A stretch of 64,000 nucleotides of DNA from Deroplatys truncata (lineage: Eukaryota > Arthropoda > Insecta > Mantodea > Mantidae), in the NCBI GenBank assembly GCA_030765065.1, contig CM060983.1, forward strand, positions 54,000,067-54,064,066, given 5' to 3'. The notes beneath the pieces were generated by a model, which saw only the letters and a list, made by a program, of their open reading frames with translations, was not told the DNA's origin and made no database searches. Position numbers and translations under genes: made by a program. This document shows, in pieces, positions 1-11,152 of the stretch (position 1 is its first letter; each line of letters begins with the position of its first letter).

Positions 1-2513
1 TATGTAACAACCTGAGCAAGCTATGTAACAACCTGACCACGCTCTGTAACAACACGATCACGCTATGTAACAACTGATCACTCTATGTAACAACATGTTC
101 ATGCTATGTAACAACTGATCACACTATGTAACAACATGAGCACGCTATGTAACAACCTGAGTACGCTATGTAACAACCTGATCACGCTATGTAACAACTG
201 ATCACGCTATGTAACAACTGATCACGCTATGTAACAACCTGAGCAAGCTATGTAACAACCTGACCACGCTCTGTAACAACACGATCACGCTATGTAACAA
301 CTGATCACTCTATGTAACAACATGTTCATGCTATGTAACAACTGATCACACTATGTAACAACATGAGCACGCTATGTAACAACCTGAGTACGCTATGTAA
401 CAACCTGATCACGCTATGTAACAACACGATCACGCTATGTAACAACTGATTACGCTATGTAACAACTGATCACGCTATGTAACAACCTGAGCAAGCTATG
501 TAACAACCTGACCACGCTCTGTAACAACACGATCACGCTATGTAACAACTGATCACTCTATGTAACAACATGTTCATGCTATGTAACAACTGATCACACT
601 ATGTAACAACATGAGCACGCTATGTAACAACCTGAGTACGCTATGTAACAACCTGATCACGCTATGTAACAACTGATCACGCTATGTAACAACCTGATTA
701 CGCTATGTAACAACTGATCACGCTATGTAACAACCTGAGCACGCTATGTAACAACATGAGCACGCTATGTAACAACCTGAGCACGCTATGTAACAACCTG
801 ATCACGCTATGTAACAACATGAACACGCTATGTAACAACATGATCACGCTATGTAACAACACGATCACGCTATGTAACAACTGATCACCTTATGTAACAA
901 CTGATTACGCTATGTAACAACTGATCACGCTATGTAACAACCTGAGCAAGCTATGTAACAACCTGACCACGCTCTGTAACAACACGATCACGCTATGTAA
1001 CAACTGATCACTCTATGTAACAACATGTTCATGCTATGTAACAACTGATCACGCTATGTAACAACCTGAGCACGCTATGTAACAACATGAGGACGCTATG
1101 TAACAACCTGAGCACGCTATGTAACAACCTGATCACGCTATGTAACAACCTGATCACGCTATGTAACAACATGAACACGCTATGTAACAACATGATCACG
1201 CTATGTAACAACCTGAGCACGCTATGTAACAACATGAACACGCTATGTAACAACATGATCACGCTATGTAACAACCTGAGCACGCTATGTAACAACTGAT
1301 CACGCTATGTAACAACATGATCACGCTATGTAACAACATGATGACGCTATGTAACAACTGATCACGCTATGTAACAACATGTTCACGCTATGTAACAACA
1401 TGTTCACGCTATGTAACAACACGATCACGCTATGTAACAACACGATCACGCTATGTAACAACCTGAGCACGCTATGTAACAACATGATCACGCTATGTAA
1501 CAACCTGAGCACGCTATGTAACAACCTGAGCACGCTATGTAACAACATGATCACGCTATGTAACAACCTGATCACGCTATGTAACAACAGGATCACGCTA
1601 TGTAACAACCTGAGCACGCTATGTAACAACATGATCACGCTATGTAACAACCTGAGCACGCTATGTAACAACATGATCACTTCAATGTAACAACATGTTC
1701 ACGCTATGTAACAACACGATCACGCTATGTAACAACACGATCAAGCTATGTAACAACCTGAGCACGCTATGTAACAACGTGATCACGCTATGTAACAACA
1801 TGAACACGCTATGTAACAACCTGAGCACGCTATGTAACAACATGATCACTCTATGTAACAACATGAACACGCTATGTAACAACATGTTCACGCTATGTAA
1901 CAACCTGATCACGCTATGTAACAACACGATCACGCTATGTAACAACCTGAGCACGCTATGTAACAACATGATCACGCTATGTAACAACCTGAGCACGCTA
2001 TGTAACAACCTGAGCACGCTATGTAACAACATGATCACGCTATGTAACAACCTGATCACGCTATGTAACAACAGGATCACGCTATGTAACAACCTGAGCA
2101 CGCTATGTAACAACATGATCACGCTATGTAACAACCTGAGCACGCTATGTAACAACATGATCACTTCAATGTAACAACATGTTCACGCTATGTAACAACA
2201 CGATCACGCTATGTAACAACACGATCAAGCTATGTAACAACCTGAGCACGCTATGTAACAACGTGATCACGCTATGTAACAACATGAACACGCTATGTAA
2301 CAACCTGAGCACGCTATGTAACGACATGATCACTCTATGTAACAACATGAACACGCTATGTAACAACATGTTCACGCTATGTAACAACCTGATCACGCTA
2401 TGTAACAACCTGATCACGCTATGTAACAACGCGATCACGCTATGTAACAACATGATCACGCTATGTAACAATCTGATCACCCTATGTAACAACATGATCG
2501 CGCTATGTAAATA
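1..2513. repeat. Left arm of inverted 21-bp minisatellite array
   Basis: More than 110 head-to-tail copies of a 21-bp unit (core acgctatgtaacaac plus a variable 6-bp part such as atgatc, ctgagc or acgatc), mixed with 20-bp units that lack one base. Because 21 is a multiple of 3, runs of full units leave long open frames on both strands with 7-residue periods (TLCNNMI on plus, LLHSVIM on minus). These are arithmetic, not evidence of protein. A higher-order repeat is visible in the outer part: the marker cctgagcaag recurs at 11, 238, 486 and 941. A 484-bp block is duplicated in tandem across 1198-2164. The array continues past the window start. Confidence 0.97.
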
Positions 2514-2868
2514 GGGTGGACCATTTAAGTTGAGGCTATACAATACATCCAAAACTAAGCGTTGCAGAAAGAAATGTCATTAATAAAACTTGATTGATAT
2601 TATGGCAAAAGTAATTGTCGCTAGACGTATTTCGTTTGGAGGACGTTGTGATGGTCATTTCAGGGTCTTTTTAAATGGGACCCTAATTGTAGGTTCCCAT
2701 TTAAAAAAATAAATTGACCTAAAATGACCCTCATAACGGCCTCCAAACGAAACACGACTAGCGGCATTTACTTTTGTCATAATATCAATCAAGTTTTATT
2801 AATGACATTTCTTTCTACAACGCTTAGTTTTGGATATATTGTATAGCCTCAACTTAAATGGTCCACCC
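2514..2868. repeat. Palindromic central spacer of the inverted array
   Basis: Non-minisatellite sequence that is itself an inverted repeat. Bases 2511-2530 mirror 2852-2871 exactly, the flanks stay roughly 85-90% complementary toward the middle, and the loop lies near 2680-2700. The axis is at about 2691, which is also the axis of the flanking arrays. No open frame of interest is present. This is the position of the unique loop in foldback elements, or it could be the inverted-duplication breakpoint. Confidence 0.93.
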
Positions 2869-5800
2869 TATTTACATAGCGTGATCATGTTGTTACATAG
2901 GGTGATCAGATTGTTACATAGCGTGATCATGTTGTTACATAGCGTGATCGCGTTGTTACATAGCGTGATCAGGTTGTTACATAGCGTGATCAGGTTGTTA
3001 CATAGCGTGATCATGTTGTTACATAGCGTGAACATGTTGTTACATAGCGTGATCGGGTTGTTACATAGCGTGATCGTGTTGTTACATAGCGTGATCGTGT
3101 TGTTACATAGCGTGATCAGGTTGTTACATAGCGTAATTATGTTGTTACATAGCGTGCTCAGGTTGTTACATAGCGTGATCATGTTGTTACATAGCGTGTT
3201 CATGTTGTTACATAGAGTGATCATGTTGTTACATAGCGTGCTCAGGTTGTTACATAGCGTGTTCATGTTGTTACATAGCGTGATCACGTTGTTACATAGC
3301 GTGCTCAGGTTGTTACATAGCTTGATCGTGTTGTTACATAGCGTGATCGTGTTGTTACATAGCGTGAACATGTTGTTACATTGAAGTGATCATGTTGTTA
3401 CATAGCGTGCTCAGGTTGTTACATAGCGTGATCATGTTGTTACATAGCGTGCTCAGGTTGTTACATAGCGTGAACCTGTTGTTACATAGCGTGATCAGGT
3501 TGTTACATAGCGTGATCATGTTGTTACATAGCGTGCTCAGGTTGTTACATAGCGTGCTCAGGTTGTTACATAGCGTGATCATGTTGTTACATAGCGTGCT
3601 CAGGTTGTTACATAGCGTGATCGTGTTGTTACATAGCGTGATCGTGTTGTTACATAGCGTGAACATGTTGTTACATAGCGTGAACATGTTGTTACATAGC
3701 GTGATCAGTTGTTACATAGCGTGATCATGTTGTTACCTAGCGTGATCATGTTGTTACATATCGTGATCAGTTGTTACATAGCGTGCTCAGGTTGTTACAT
3801 AGCGTGATCATGTTGTTACATAGCGTGTTCATGTTGTTACATAGCGTGCTCAGGTTGTTACATAGCGTGATCATGTTGTTACATAGCGTGTTCATGTTGT
3901 TACATAGCGTGATCAGGTTGTTACATAGCGTGATCAGGTTGTTACATAGCGTGCTCAGGTTGTTACATAGCGTCCTCATGTTGTTACATAGCGTGCTCAG
4001 GTTGTTACATAGCGTGATCAGTTGTTACATAGCATGAACATGTTGTTACATAGAGTGATCAGTTGTTACATAGCGTGATCGTGTTGTTACAGAGCGTGGT
4101 CAGGTTGTTACATAGCTTGCTCAGGATGTTACATAGCGTGATCAGTTGTTACATAGCGTAATCAGTTGTTACATAAGGTGATCAGTTGTTACATAGCGTG
4201 ATCGTGTTGTTACATAGCGTGATCATGTTGTTACATAGCGTGTTCATGTTGTTACATAGCGTGATCATGTTGTTACATAGCGTGTTCATGTTGTTACATA
4301 GCGTGATCATGTTGTTACATAGCGTGTTCATGTTGTTACATAGCGTGATCAGGTTGTTACATAGCGTGATCAGGTTGTTACATAGCGTGCTCAGGTTGTT
4401 ACATAGCGTGCTCATGTTGTTACATAGCGTGCTCAGGTTGTTATATAGCGTGATCAGTTGTTACATAGCGTAATCAGGTTGTTACATAGCGTGATCAGTT
4501 GTTACATAGCGTGATCAGGTTGTTACATAGCGTACTCAGGTTGTTACATAGCGTGCTCATGTTGTTACATAGTGTGCTCAGTGGTTACATAGCATGAACA
4601 TGTTGTTACATAGAGTGATCAGTTGTTACATAGCGTGATCGTGTTGTTACAGAGCGTGGTCAGGTTGTTACATAGCTTGCTCAGGTATTACATAGCGTGA
4701 TCAGTTGTTACATAGCGTAATCAGTTGTTACATAGCGTGATCGTGTTGTTACATAGCGTGATCAGGTTGTTATATAGCGTACTCAGGTTGTTACATAGCG
4801 TGCTCATGTTGTTACATAGTGTGATCAGTTGTTACATAGCATGAACATGTTGTTACATAGAGTGATCAGTTGTTACATAGCGTGATCGTGTTGTTACAGA
4901 GCGTGGTCAGGTTGTTACATAGCTTGCTCAGGTTGTTACATAGCGTGATCAGTTGTTACATAGCGTGATCAGTTGTTACATAGCGTGATCAGGTTGTTAC
5001 ATAGCGTACTCAGGTTGTTACATAGCGTGCTCATGTTGTTACATAGTGTGATCAGTTGTTACATAGCATGAACATGTTGTTACTTAGAGTGATCAGTTGT
5101 TACATAGCGTGATCGTGTTGTTACAGAGCGTGGTCAGGTTGTTACCTAGCTTGCTCAGGTTGTTACATAGCGTGATCAGTTGTTACATAGCGTAATCAGT
5201 TGTTACATAGCGTGATCGTGTTGTTACATAGCGTGATCAGGTTGTTACATAGCGTACTCAGGTTTTTACATAGCGTGCTCATGTTGTTACATAGTGTGAT
5301 CAGTTGTTACATAGCATGAACATGTTGTTACATAGAGTGATCAGTTGTTACATAGCGTGATCGTGTTGTTACAGAGCGTGGTCAGGTTGTTACATAGCTT
5401 GCTCAGGTTGTTACATAGCGTGATCAGTTGTTACATAGCGTAATCAGTTGTTACATAGCGTGATCGTGTTGTTACGTAGCGTGATCATGTTGTTACATAG
5501 CGTGTTCATGTTGTTACATAGCGTGATCATGTTGTTACATAGCGTGCTCAGGTTGTTACATAGCGTGTTCATGTTGTTACATAGCGTGATCATGTTGTTA
5601 CATAGCGTGTTCATGTTGTTACATAGCGTGATCATGTTGTTACATAGCTTGATCGTATTGTTACAGAGCGTGCTCAGGTTGTTACATAGCGTGCTCATGT
5701 TGTTACATAGTGTGATCAGTTGTTAGATAGCGTGTTCATGTTGTTACATAGCGTGAACATGTTGTTACATAGCGTGATCATGTTGTTACATAGCCTGATC

Positions 5801-5975
5801 GTGTTGTTGCAGAGCGTGCTCAGGTTGTTACATAGCGTGATGGTTTTTTTACATAGCGTGCTCAGGTTGTTACATAGCGTGATCATGTTGTTACATAGCG
5901 TGATCATGTTGTTACATAGCGTGAACATGTTGTTACATAGCGTGATCAGGTTGTTACATAGCGTAATGCATGTTG
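2868..5975. repeat. Right arm of inverted 21-bp minisatellite array
   Basis: The same 21/20-bp unit as the left arm but reverse-complemented (core gttgttacatagcgt). Long blocks are identical in mirror order; for example 1029-1295 mirrors 3771-4037 with the same 88-codon frame. Relative to the left arm this arm has 168 extra bases (8 units) near 3000-3200, lacks one 484-bp block, and has 105 extra bases (5 units) near 4200-4400. The higher-order marker recurs at 4096, 4656, 4903, 5130 and 5378, mirroring the left spacings. The array decays at 5800-5975 and ends at gcgtaatgcatgttgtacag. Confidence 0.97.
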
Positions 5976-6225
5976 TACAGGTCTATACAGATCACCAAAC
6001 TTTAATTTAGAGTAACAGATCGTTGACATGAAGATGATAGAGACATTCCACTAGCTGGAACGATTCGGGAACTGGAAACGCTAGGGACACGCAGCGTAAT
6101 GAAAGTTGTGCAGTTCTATGCAGAGCACCATACTTTAATTCAGGAGGTAAAATTTCGTTGAAATGTAGATGACAGGAGCGCGTTACGATGTTGAACGGTT
6201 CGAAATCTGGAAATGTTAGGGACAA
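5976..6225. repeat. Diverged direct duplication flanking the minisatellite
   Basis: Two ~125-bp copies (about 5970-6092 and 6093-6222) share gcgtaatg.a.gttgt.cag, a ctatacagatcaccaaactttaatt-type block, a ttcgttgaaatgtagatgac-type block and a terminal ctggaaacgctagggacac-type block. The start of each copy resembles one 21-bp satellite unit, so this may be the non-amplified sequence from which the array grew. No gene is supported. Confidence 0.7.
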
Positions 6226-6440
6226 TCCGTTGTGTGGATGGCGACTGTTTCCAGAGAGCATCCCTTTTCACGAATGTTCCCAGAGAGCATCCTTTCCCCC
6301 TGCTATGCATTGATCGCAATTCCCTCCGTCGTCCTCATCTTGGATATATACATAGTTGCGCGTTATGAATTCATTCATTCGCTTTTAATTCCTTCGAGCG
6401 TTAGCATTCACGTATTCGTTTAATTTCTTTTAGTTTTAGC
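6226..6440 (+). promoter_or_regulatory. 5' flank of the C2HC ORF
   Basis: Sequence between the duplication and the ORF start. It contains a short tandem duplication of ccagagagcatcc (about 6252 and 6280). No clear TATA box is seen. The second copy, with the following tttccccct, recurs at 8914-8936 in the deleted derivative described there. Confidence 0.3.
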
Positions 6441-6908
6441 ATGAGCTACTGCCCGAGAAAATCTGTGCAACTAACGAATGAGAAACTCAATTTTTCATAC
6501 ATTACACATGGAGGAAAACGCGTTATTAGATGCTGTATATGCGGGCGGATTTTTAAGAATCGTTCTTTGTCAAGATTTAAGTTTCATAGAGCAACATGTT
6601 ATGCTGAATCGACTCTCTCTCCTGCACTTGAAGATCCGAAGATGAATAGAGGGGAATGTTATACCGGATCAGGCCTCTGTCCTTCACTGGAGACTACTGT
6701 TGGTGAAAAATCTGGATACATCGGAAGTTGCGAGAATATGAAATCTTCATATGATGATGATTCAGTGATATCAACGCTTGAAAATCCGAATAGACTAGTA
6801 AATATATTGAGGTTACTAATTGCATCGAGGGGTGCTGGTAATAATAGTCACACACAAGAGATTGAAGAAATTATAAGTAAGCTGAAAGCTTCTAAAGTTA
6901 TAGCATGA
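6441..6908 (+). CDS. Small C2HC zinc-finger-like protein, 155 aa
   Basis: An uninterrupted frame from ATG to TGA with non-repetitive, protein-like composition. Near the N-terminus C31-X2-C34-X14-H49-X3-C53 forms a single C2HC finger, flanked by basic residues (GGKRVIR before it, RSLSRFKFHR within it). The remainder is acidic and serine-rich with no recognisable domain, ending in a predicted helix around residues 125-152 (NILRLLIASRG, then EIEEIISKLKASK). Single C2HC fingers of this kind occur in nucleic-acid-binding and protein-binding proteins, so a nuclear role is possible but only inferred. The 3' flank has an AATAAA signal near 7165. A short derivative carrying only the 5' and 3' flanks lies at 8905-9062, which raises the alternative that the ORF belongs to a mobile unit. 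Family not recognised. Confidence 0.5.
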   Translation: MSYCPRKSVQLTNEKLNFSYITHGGKRVIRCCICGRIFKNRSLSRFKFHRATCYAESTLSPALEDPKMNRGECYTGSGLCPSLETTVGEKSGYIGSCENMKSSYDDDSVISTLENPNRLVNILRLLIASRGAGNNSHTQEIEEIISKLKASKVIA

Positions 6909-7200
6909 CAGGATCGAGAAATTGTGTTAATCAATTACGGCCATGGTTAACAGGAACTTTGAAATATCAAAAACTTGTACTTATAAAAATACATCATTCA
7001 GACATTGTTGAGATGTTTAGTTTTTTTAGTGATAATGCATGTCTCTTTCTGTGTGATGTATATGATTATATAATTGAGTGTTTAGAATGTCTAGACTATC
7101 ACCTTTGCCTTTAGGAAATATGTATGGTTGTTTTGTAAAGGAATGTAATAGGATAATGTTTATAAAAAATAAATGTTGTCTGCATTACTTTTTGTAAAGT
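6909..7200 (+). other. Probable 3' untranslated region with polyadenylation signal
   Basis: AT-rich sequence after the stop codon. It contains aaaaaataaatg (about 7163-7174), an AATAAA signal, followed by a T/GT-rich stretch. About 110 bases (7085-7190) are repeated with small changes at 8947-9062. Confidence 0.4.
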
Positions 7201-8045
7201 GATATGTTTTTTTACATGTATTCAGTTAAACTGATTTTTAAAAATTGGTTTACATGAATGTTGTTTATCTTCTTTTTTCTAACCTAGAATTGTATTCATT
7301 TGCAATTTATTTCCATGTCTCTTCCTTACGCTTAGCAGAGCTATCAGTCATTTTATTTTCAACACTAATTTGTGTTCCAAAACAATGTCGGTCATATATC
7401 TTTCCCTTCTTTCTTAAAATTTGCTGCCTGAGTCTTTTTATTACTTTCGTCCTTCTCCATTTTGCAATTTCTTTATGTATCAGAGACGAATGAAAGTTGA
7501 ATGGCATTAGCAATTGTGAATTGATTCAATACAATTGCAGTGATCTGAGATTAGTGAATAATGAATAACGTTTATTTCTCAATACTCGATACATAATTAA
7601 GTTATATACTTTTAGACTATAATAATATTTGAAAATATTAGGCTATTTACACTATAAATTCACTTCTTTGTTGTTTGCCTATACTAATCTATGGTCTCAG
7701 TACATACAACTCCTGGTTTTCTATGTATCGATGACCCTCTGTCTACTTGTTTATGTTTCATTATATATACCTTTATTTTATTTTAATGTGCCATATGTAT
7801 GATTTCCTGTGTTACGTCTTGTTACGTGGTTACGTTAGATGATGATAGACAATGAGAAGATCCAGAACAAACAAGGTGGGAATAGGTTAGGACGTATACT
7901 TCACTGTAAACCGATATACTGTTTGTCCCTCTCCGTCTCGCGCACTACTGTTTAACAAATATAAAGTTTGTAAGGTTTAGAAAATAAGTATATAAAAGTA
8001 TTGTAACGCTGGATGATGAAAGTTTTATAATCGAATTACTCTCTA
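7200..8045. other. AT-rich intergenic sequence
   Basis: No supported gene. Small open frames here are on both strands, lack motifs and have AT-biased composition. Isolated AATAAA-like and polyT stretches only. Confidence 0.5.
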
Positions 8046-8048
8046 TAT

Positions 8049-8892
8049 TACAGTATAAACCTACATTCCTCCTCCTTCAATCTCTGTCTATCCTTGTATC
8101 TCTCCCGTTTTCCATTTCTCCCATATAAACGTATACTCTAATCCTCAAACCATGTCTAGACTAGCACCTCTCCTCGTATGCCCTACCGCTCTCATATAAA
8201 TGCATTTTCCTCCTTGAAGACTCTCGCAACCTAGCACCTACCTTCGTTTTCCCTATCTTTTCTCATATAGACGTATAATCTCTCATTCAGACCTCCATGC
8301 CTAATACCTCTCCTCGGTTTGCTAGCTCCCTCATATAAAAACGCTATATTCTACCCTTCTAGTACCTCTCCTCGTATTCCCTATTTCTTCCGTATAAAGA
8401 GTATCCTCTCCTCCTTCAGCATCAGTCTAGTCTAGCACCTCTCCTCGTGTTTCCCTATCTCTCCCGTATAAGCCTATATTCCCGTCCTTCAGCATCTGTA
8501 TAGCCTATTATATGTACACGTTTCCCCTATCTTTCCCATATAAACGCATATTCCACACCTCAAACCCTGTCTAGCCTAACACGTCTCCTCATATTCCCCT
8601 ACCTCTCTCATATAAGATGCATTCCCTCATTCAACACCGTCTAGCCTAGCATCGACCCTCGTATTCCCTATCTCTCGCATATAAACGCCTACTCTATCAT
8701 TCAAAACTCCTATCCTAATACCTCTCCTCGGTTCGCTATATCGCTCATATTCTACCCTTCAAGTCCTGTTTAGTATAGCATCTTTCCTTGTATTCCCTAT
8801 CTCTCTCGTATAAAGCATATCCCTCCCTCCTTTAGCATCTGACTAGCCTAGCATCAGCCCTGGTATTCCCTATCTCTCCCCTATAAATGCTT
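8049..8892. repeat. ~70-bp pyrimidine-rich satellite, about 12 degenerate copies
   Basis: Each unit reads roughly tagcctagcacctctcctcg, then tattccctatctctcccatataaacg, then a variable tail with ccttcaacatctgtc. The ATATAAA block recurs near 8124, 8195, 8331, 8540, 8607 and 8679, among others. Copies are 70-90% alike with small indels. The strand bias (C/T-rich on plus) is strong. Each unit carries a TATA-like motif, but no gene lies directly downstream. Confidence 0.85.
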
Positions 8893-8904
8893 CTGTCTAG
8901 AGAC

Positions 8905-9062
8905 CTAATGTTTCAGGAGAGCATCCTTTCCCCCTATAACTGCATGTTTAGAAGGTCTAGACTATCACTTTTGTCTTTGGGAAATATGTTCGGGTTTTTT
9001 TTTGTGAAGGAATGTAATAGGAAAATGTTTTATAAAAAATAAATGTTGTTTATATTACATAG
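8905..9062 (+). repeat. Deletion derivative of the C2HC locus flanks
   Basis: The first ~30 bases (gagagcatcctttccccct at 8917-8935) match the 5' flank of the C2HC ORF near 6286-6304. The next ~115 bases (gtctagactatcacttttg onward) match its 3' flank at 7088-7190. The whole ORF is absent between them, as in an internally deleted element or a rearranged tandem duplicate. Confidence 0.7.
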
Positions 9063-9460
9063 CCCTCATTTTTATTAATCTTTTTATAACCTCATATCAT
9101 ACAGTCCAATATTAAGATGGTTCTGGCTTCTAGATTCCCATTTATTCAGGTCTCTTTCAGTAATAGTTCAATAACTTTTTTGTTTAGATTTCATGTAGCA
9201 TCAATGTTTTAAGATAATACATTCTTCTTTAAACAATTATGAAATTATTTATGAAATCAATGGTATTGGCATGTATAGCAGTAATAATGAGTACATAATT
9301 TATATATTATTGCTATATTCTACACACTCGAATGTTCCATGCTGGACGGTGCTGCAATTCTTCATGATGAGGATGTTCCTATCACATTTCTGTTCGTGTT
9401 GTTTTAAGCTATCTCATTCTTCCTCTTCATTTACATTCATCTGGACATTCCTGTAACAAA
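9063..9460. other. AT-rich sequence, no feature seen
   Basis: No motif-bearing frame, repeat or structured element found on either strand. Confidence 0.4.
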
Positions 9461-9463
9461 CAT

Positions 9464-9780
9464 TCACATTATTTGTAGCTTGTTGTAGGTATATACTTCG
9501 ATGCAGAGAATCAATGCAATGTGGTATTAAACTTCTTTCTGCACGAAATCACTCAGACTACAATCTAGACATTATTTACACATATTTGTTTTAATACAGT
9601 GATGCATGCTTTGACAACTGCTACCCTAATGGAAATTATTTGCAACTTGCTGTAGGTATCTGCTTTGAGGTAAAGAATCAGTGAATAGACTATTAAACTT
9701 CTTTCTGCAGGTCCTCGCCCAGACTACATCCTAAGCGTTATTTACACAGTGATGTATACTTTAGATGAATGTTATCCTAG
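9464..9780. repeat. Two-copy direct duplication of ~170 bp
   Basis: Copy 1 (about 9464-9620) and copy 2 (about 9636-9780) share tagcttgttgtaggtat, agagaatcaatg, attaaacttctttctgca, cagactaca.tct and gttatttacac blocks in the same order. Divergence is around 20%. No coding frame spans them. Confidence 0.75.
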
Positions 9781-9791
9781 GAAGTGTGAAT

Positions 9792-10979
9792 TTATAAACT
9801 CAACAAATGTAACTCTAAATGAAGCTTTGAAAGGATAGCTGAATTATTTCTACAAACCTTAACAGGAAGAAAAGACAATTTACATGTCTTAAACTTGCCG
9901 GATGGTACTACACCATGATATACCATTTGAAACTTTCCTGGCATTTCATCCAACTGTTGGCTTGTTAGGGTTGAATATCTTGTCGGAAGAAACACTTGCT
10001 TATTGTCTAAAACCGCAACCACTCTAGCACCGTATCTCGTATCAATTTTTCTTATGGATTTTATATTATAAGGCTCCTCTGGCTGAAGATCTTGTAGTCT
10101 TTGAACGGTCGGGTAAATGCTACCCTCAGCCAATGTGTTAAGTTGAGATGTCAAACTTTCTGCATTAGGAAGAGAAAAAACATATTCTTTATTAGAGAAT
10201 GTGTTGCATAACTAAATTTCATTTATTTGAAAGTTACAAAATTATTAACTTTTTCTGTATAATATAATAATAAAAATGATAATATGTGTAAATATAATTG
10301 AGGTTCTGATTCACTAATGAAGTTCATTAAGTACTATATTTTCCGATTTAAATGTTTTAATATAATGTAAACATTTACTTTGTTAGAGTGAATGATTCGC
10401 GCAACAGACTTTTTGTAATATTCTAAAGCAAAAACGTTAATTTTTAATGTGATGGAAACAGACTGGAAGTTTTTACTAAATAAAATGCACAAGAGGAATG
10501 AAACATTAACTGATGAATGTTCGATCAATGCATGCAAACATGAAGTCCCCGGATCGAATACCGCCGCTTACCCTCGGAAGAATATTTATACAGAACATTA
10601 TTTATTCGAATCGTAGGGTAATCAAGTAATTGTATTTTGTCTAGAAAGGAATATAATTCACTCTGTGAAACCCTGTATTTAAATATCTGGAATAATAATT
10701 ACTCAACAAGATGAATACTTAACTAAATTGTTCACATTTTTTGAGAATTCGCGCAGTTAGCTATTAAATGTAGAATAAGCTTGTCTAAAATGAATACTTA
10801 ACTAAACTGTTCACATTTCAGAAAAAATTCAACTGTCTAGCTATTAACTTTTAGAATGCTCAGCTATTTACAAATAAAGAGCCGTCATTAAAAACAAGAA
10901 CGCAAATAAAAGTTAAATGTACTAAGTAATAAGTTAACTTTTTAATGAAGATGAATTGGTGATACAACTTACCAGACAT
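9792..10979 (-). CDS. Small two-exon gene with a 7-nt coding first exon
   Basis: Exon 2 runs from 10159 leftward. Its frame has no ATG in the conserved-looking part but is preceded by a strong acceptor (polypyrimidine tract then CAG at 10162-10160). The only upstream donor found with matching phase is GTAAGT at 10972-10967. The coding exon before it is ATG TCT G (10979-10973), and the join gives a protein starting MSESLTSQLN. The product is ~124 aa if the frame runs to its stop at 9792, or ~103 aa before a possible second donor (AAG|GTTTGT at 9858/9857). Features are YPTVQRLQDL, an R-K-x-DTRYGARVVAVL strand-rich core, FLPTRY, and MVYHGV. The alternating beta pattern suggests an OB-like fold, but this is inference and no family is assigned. 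A TATA box lies ~110 bp upstream of the ATG. Confidence 0.5.
10160..10972 (-). other. Predicted intron of the two-exon gene
   Basis: Bounded by GTAAGT and a pyrimidine-rich CAG on the minus strand. AT-rich. It contains a short duplicated block (taactaaattgttcacatttt-like at about 10721 and 10799) and a tRNA B-box-like motif (ggatcgaataccg near 10552) that may be a SINE scrap. Confidence 0.45.
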
Positions 10980-11084
10980 GCTGTTCGATGTAATTTCCAC
11001 GTTGAAAGAATAAAGTTTGCAGAGTGCTTAGATCGCAGTGTTCTTACGATACTGTGAAAATCATTGGAGAAGATGCTGCTTTTA

Positions 11085-11100
11085 TATAATTCCCCCACTA
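11085..11100 (-). promoter_or_regulatory. TATA box of the two-exon gene
   Basis: On the minus strand the sequence reads TATATAAAAGCAGC, a good TATA motif. It lies about 110 bp upstream of the proposed ATG, which leaves room for a start site near 11060 and a short leader. Confidence 0.45.
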
Positions 11101-11152
11101 AAGCTGAAGTGGTGAGAGATTGTAGAGCACTTAGGAAAACAATTACTGGCAT

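Larger units (their letters stand above)
1..5975. mobile_element. Foldback-like giant inverted repeat (candidate FB-type element)
   Basis: Two long inverted arms made of short tandem repeats around a short central segment match the architecture of Drosophila foldback (FB) elements, whose terminal inverted repeats are built from short tandem units. What is seen is the structure only. No transposase is present, the left end lies outside the window, and no target duplication can be read. A minisatellite inverted by a local duplication is the main alternative. Confidence 0.5.

Noticed and set aside
698-5726. Long 7-residue repeat proteins (LLHSVIM / TLCNNMI) on both strands
   Set aside because: They follow from a 21-bp tandem unit without stop codons. 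They appear on both strands and break wherever a 20-bp unit occurs.
1-5975. CRISPR array
   Set aside because: Units are 20-21 bp with no spacers between constant repeats, the arms are inverted, and the sequence context is eukaryotic.
10934-11152. 72-codon minus-strand frame starting at 11152 as the first exon of the small gene
   Set aside because: Joining it at the 10972 donor gives the wrong phase (an immediate stop in exon 2). The ATG at 10979 gives the right phase.
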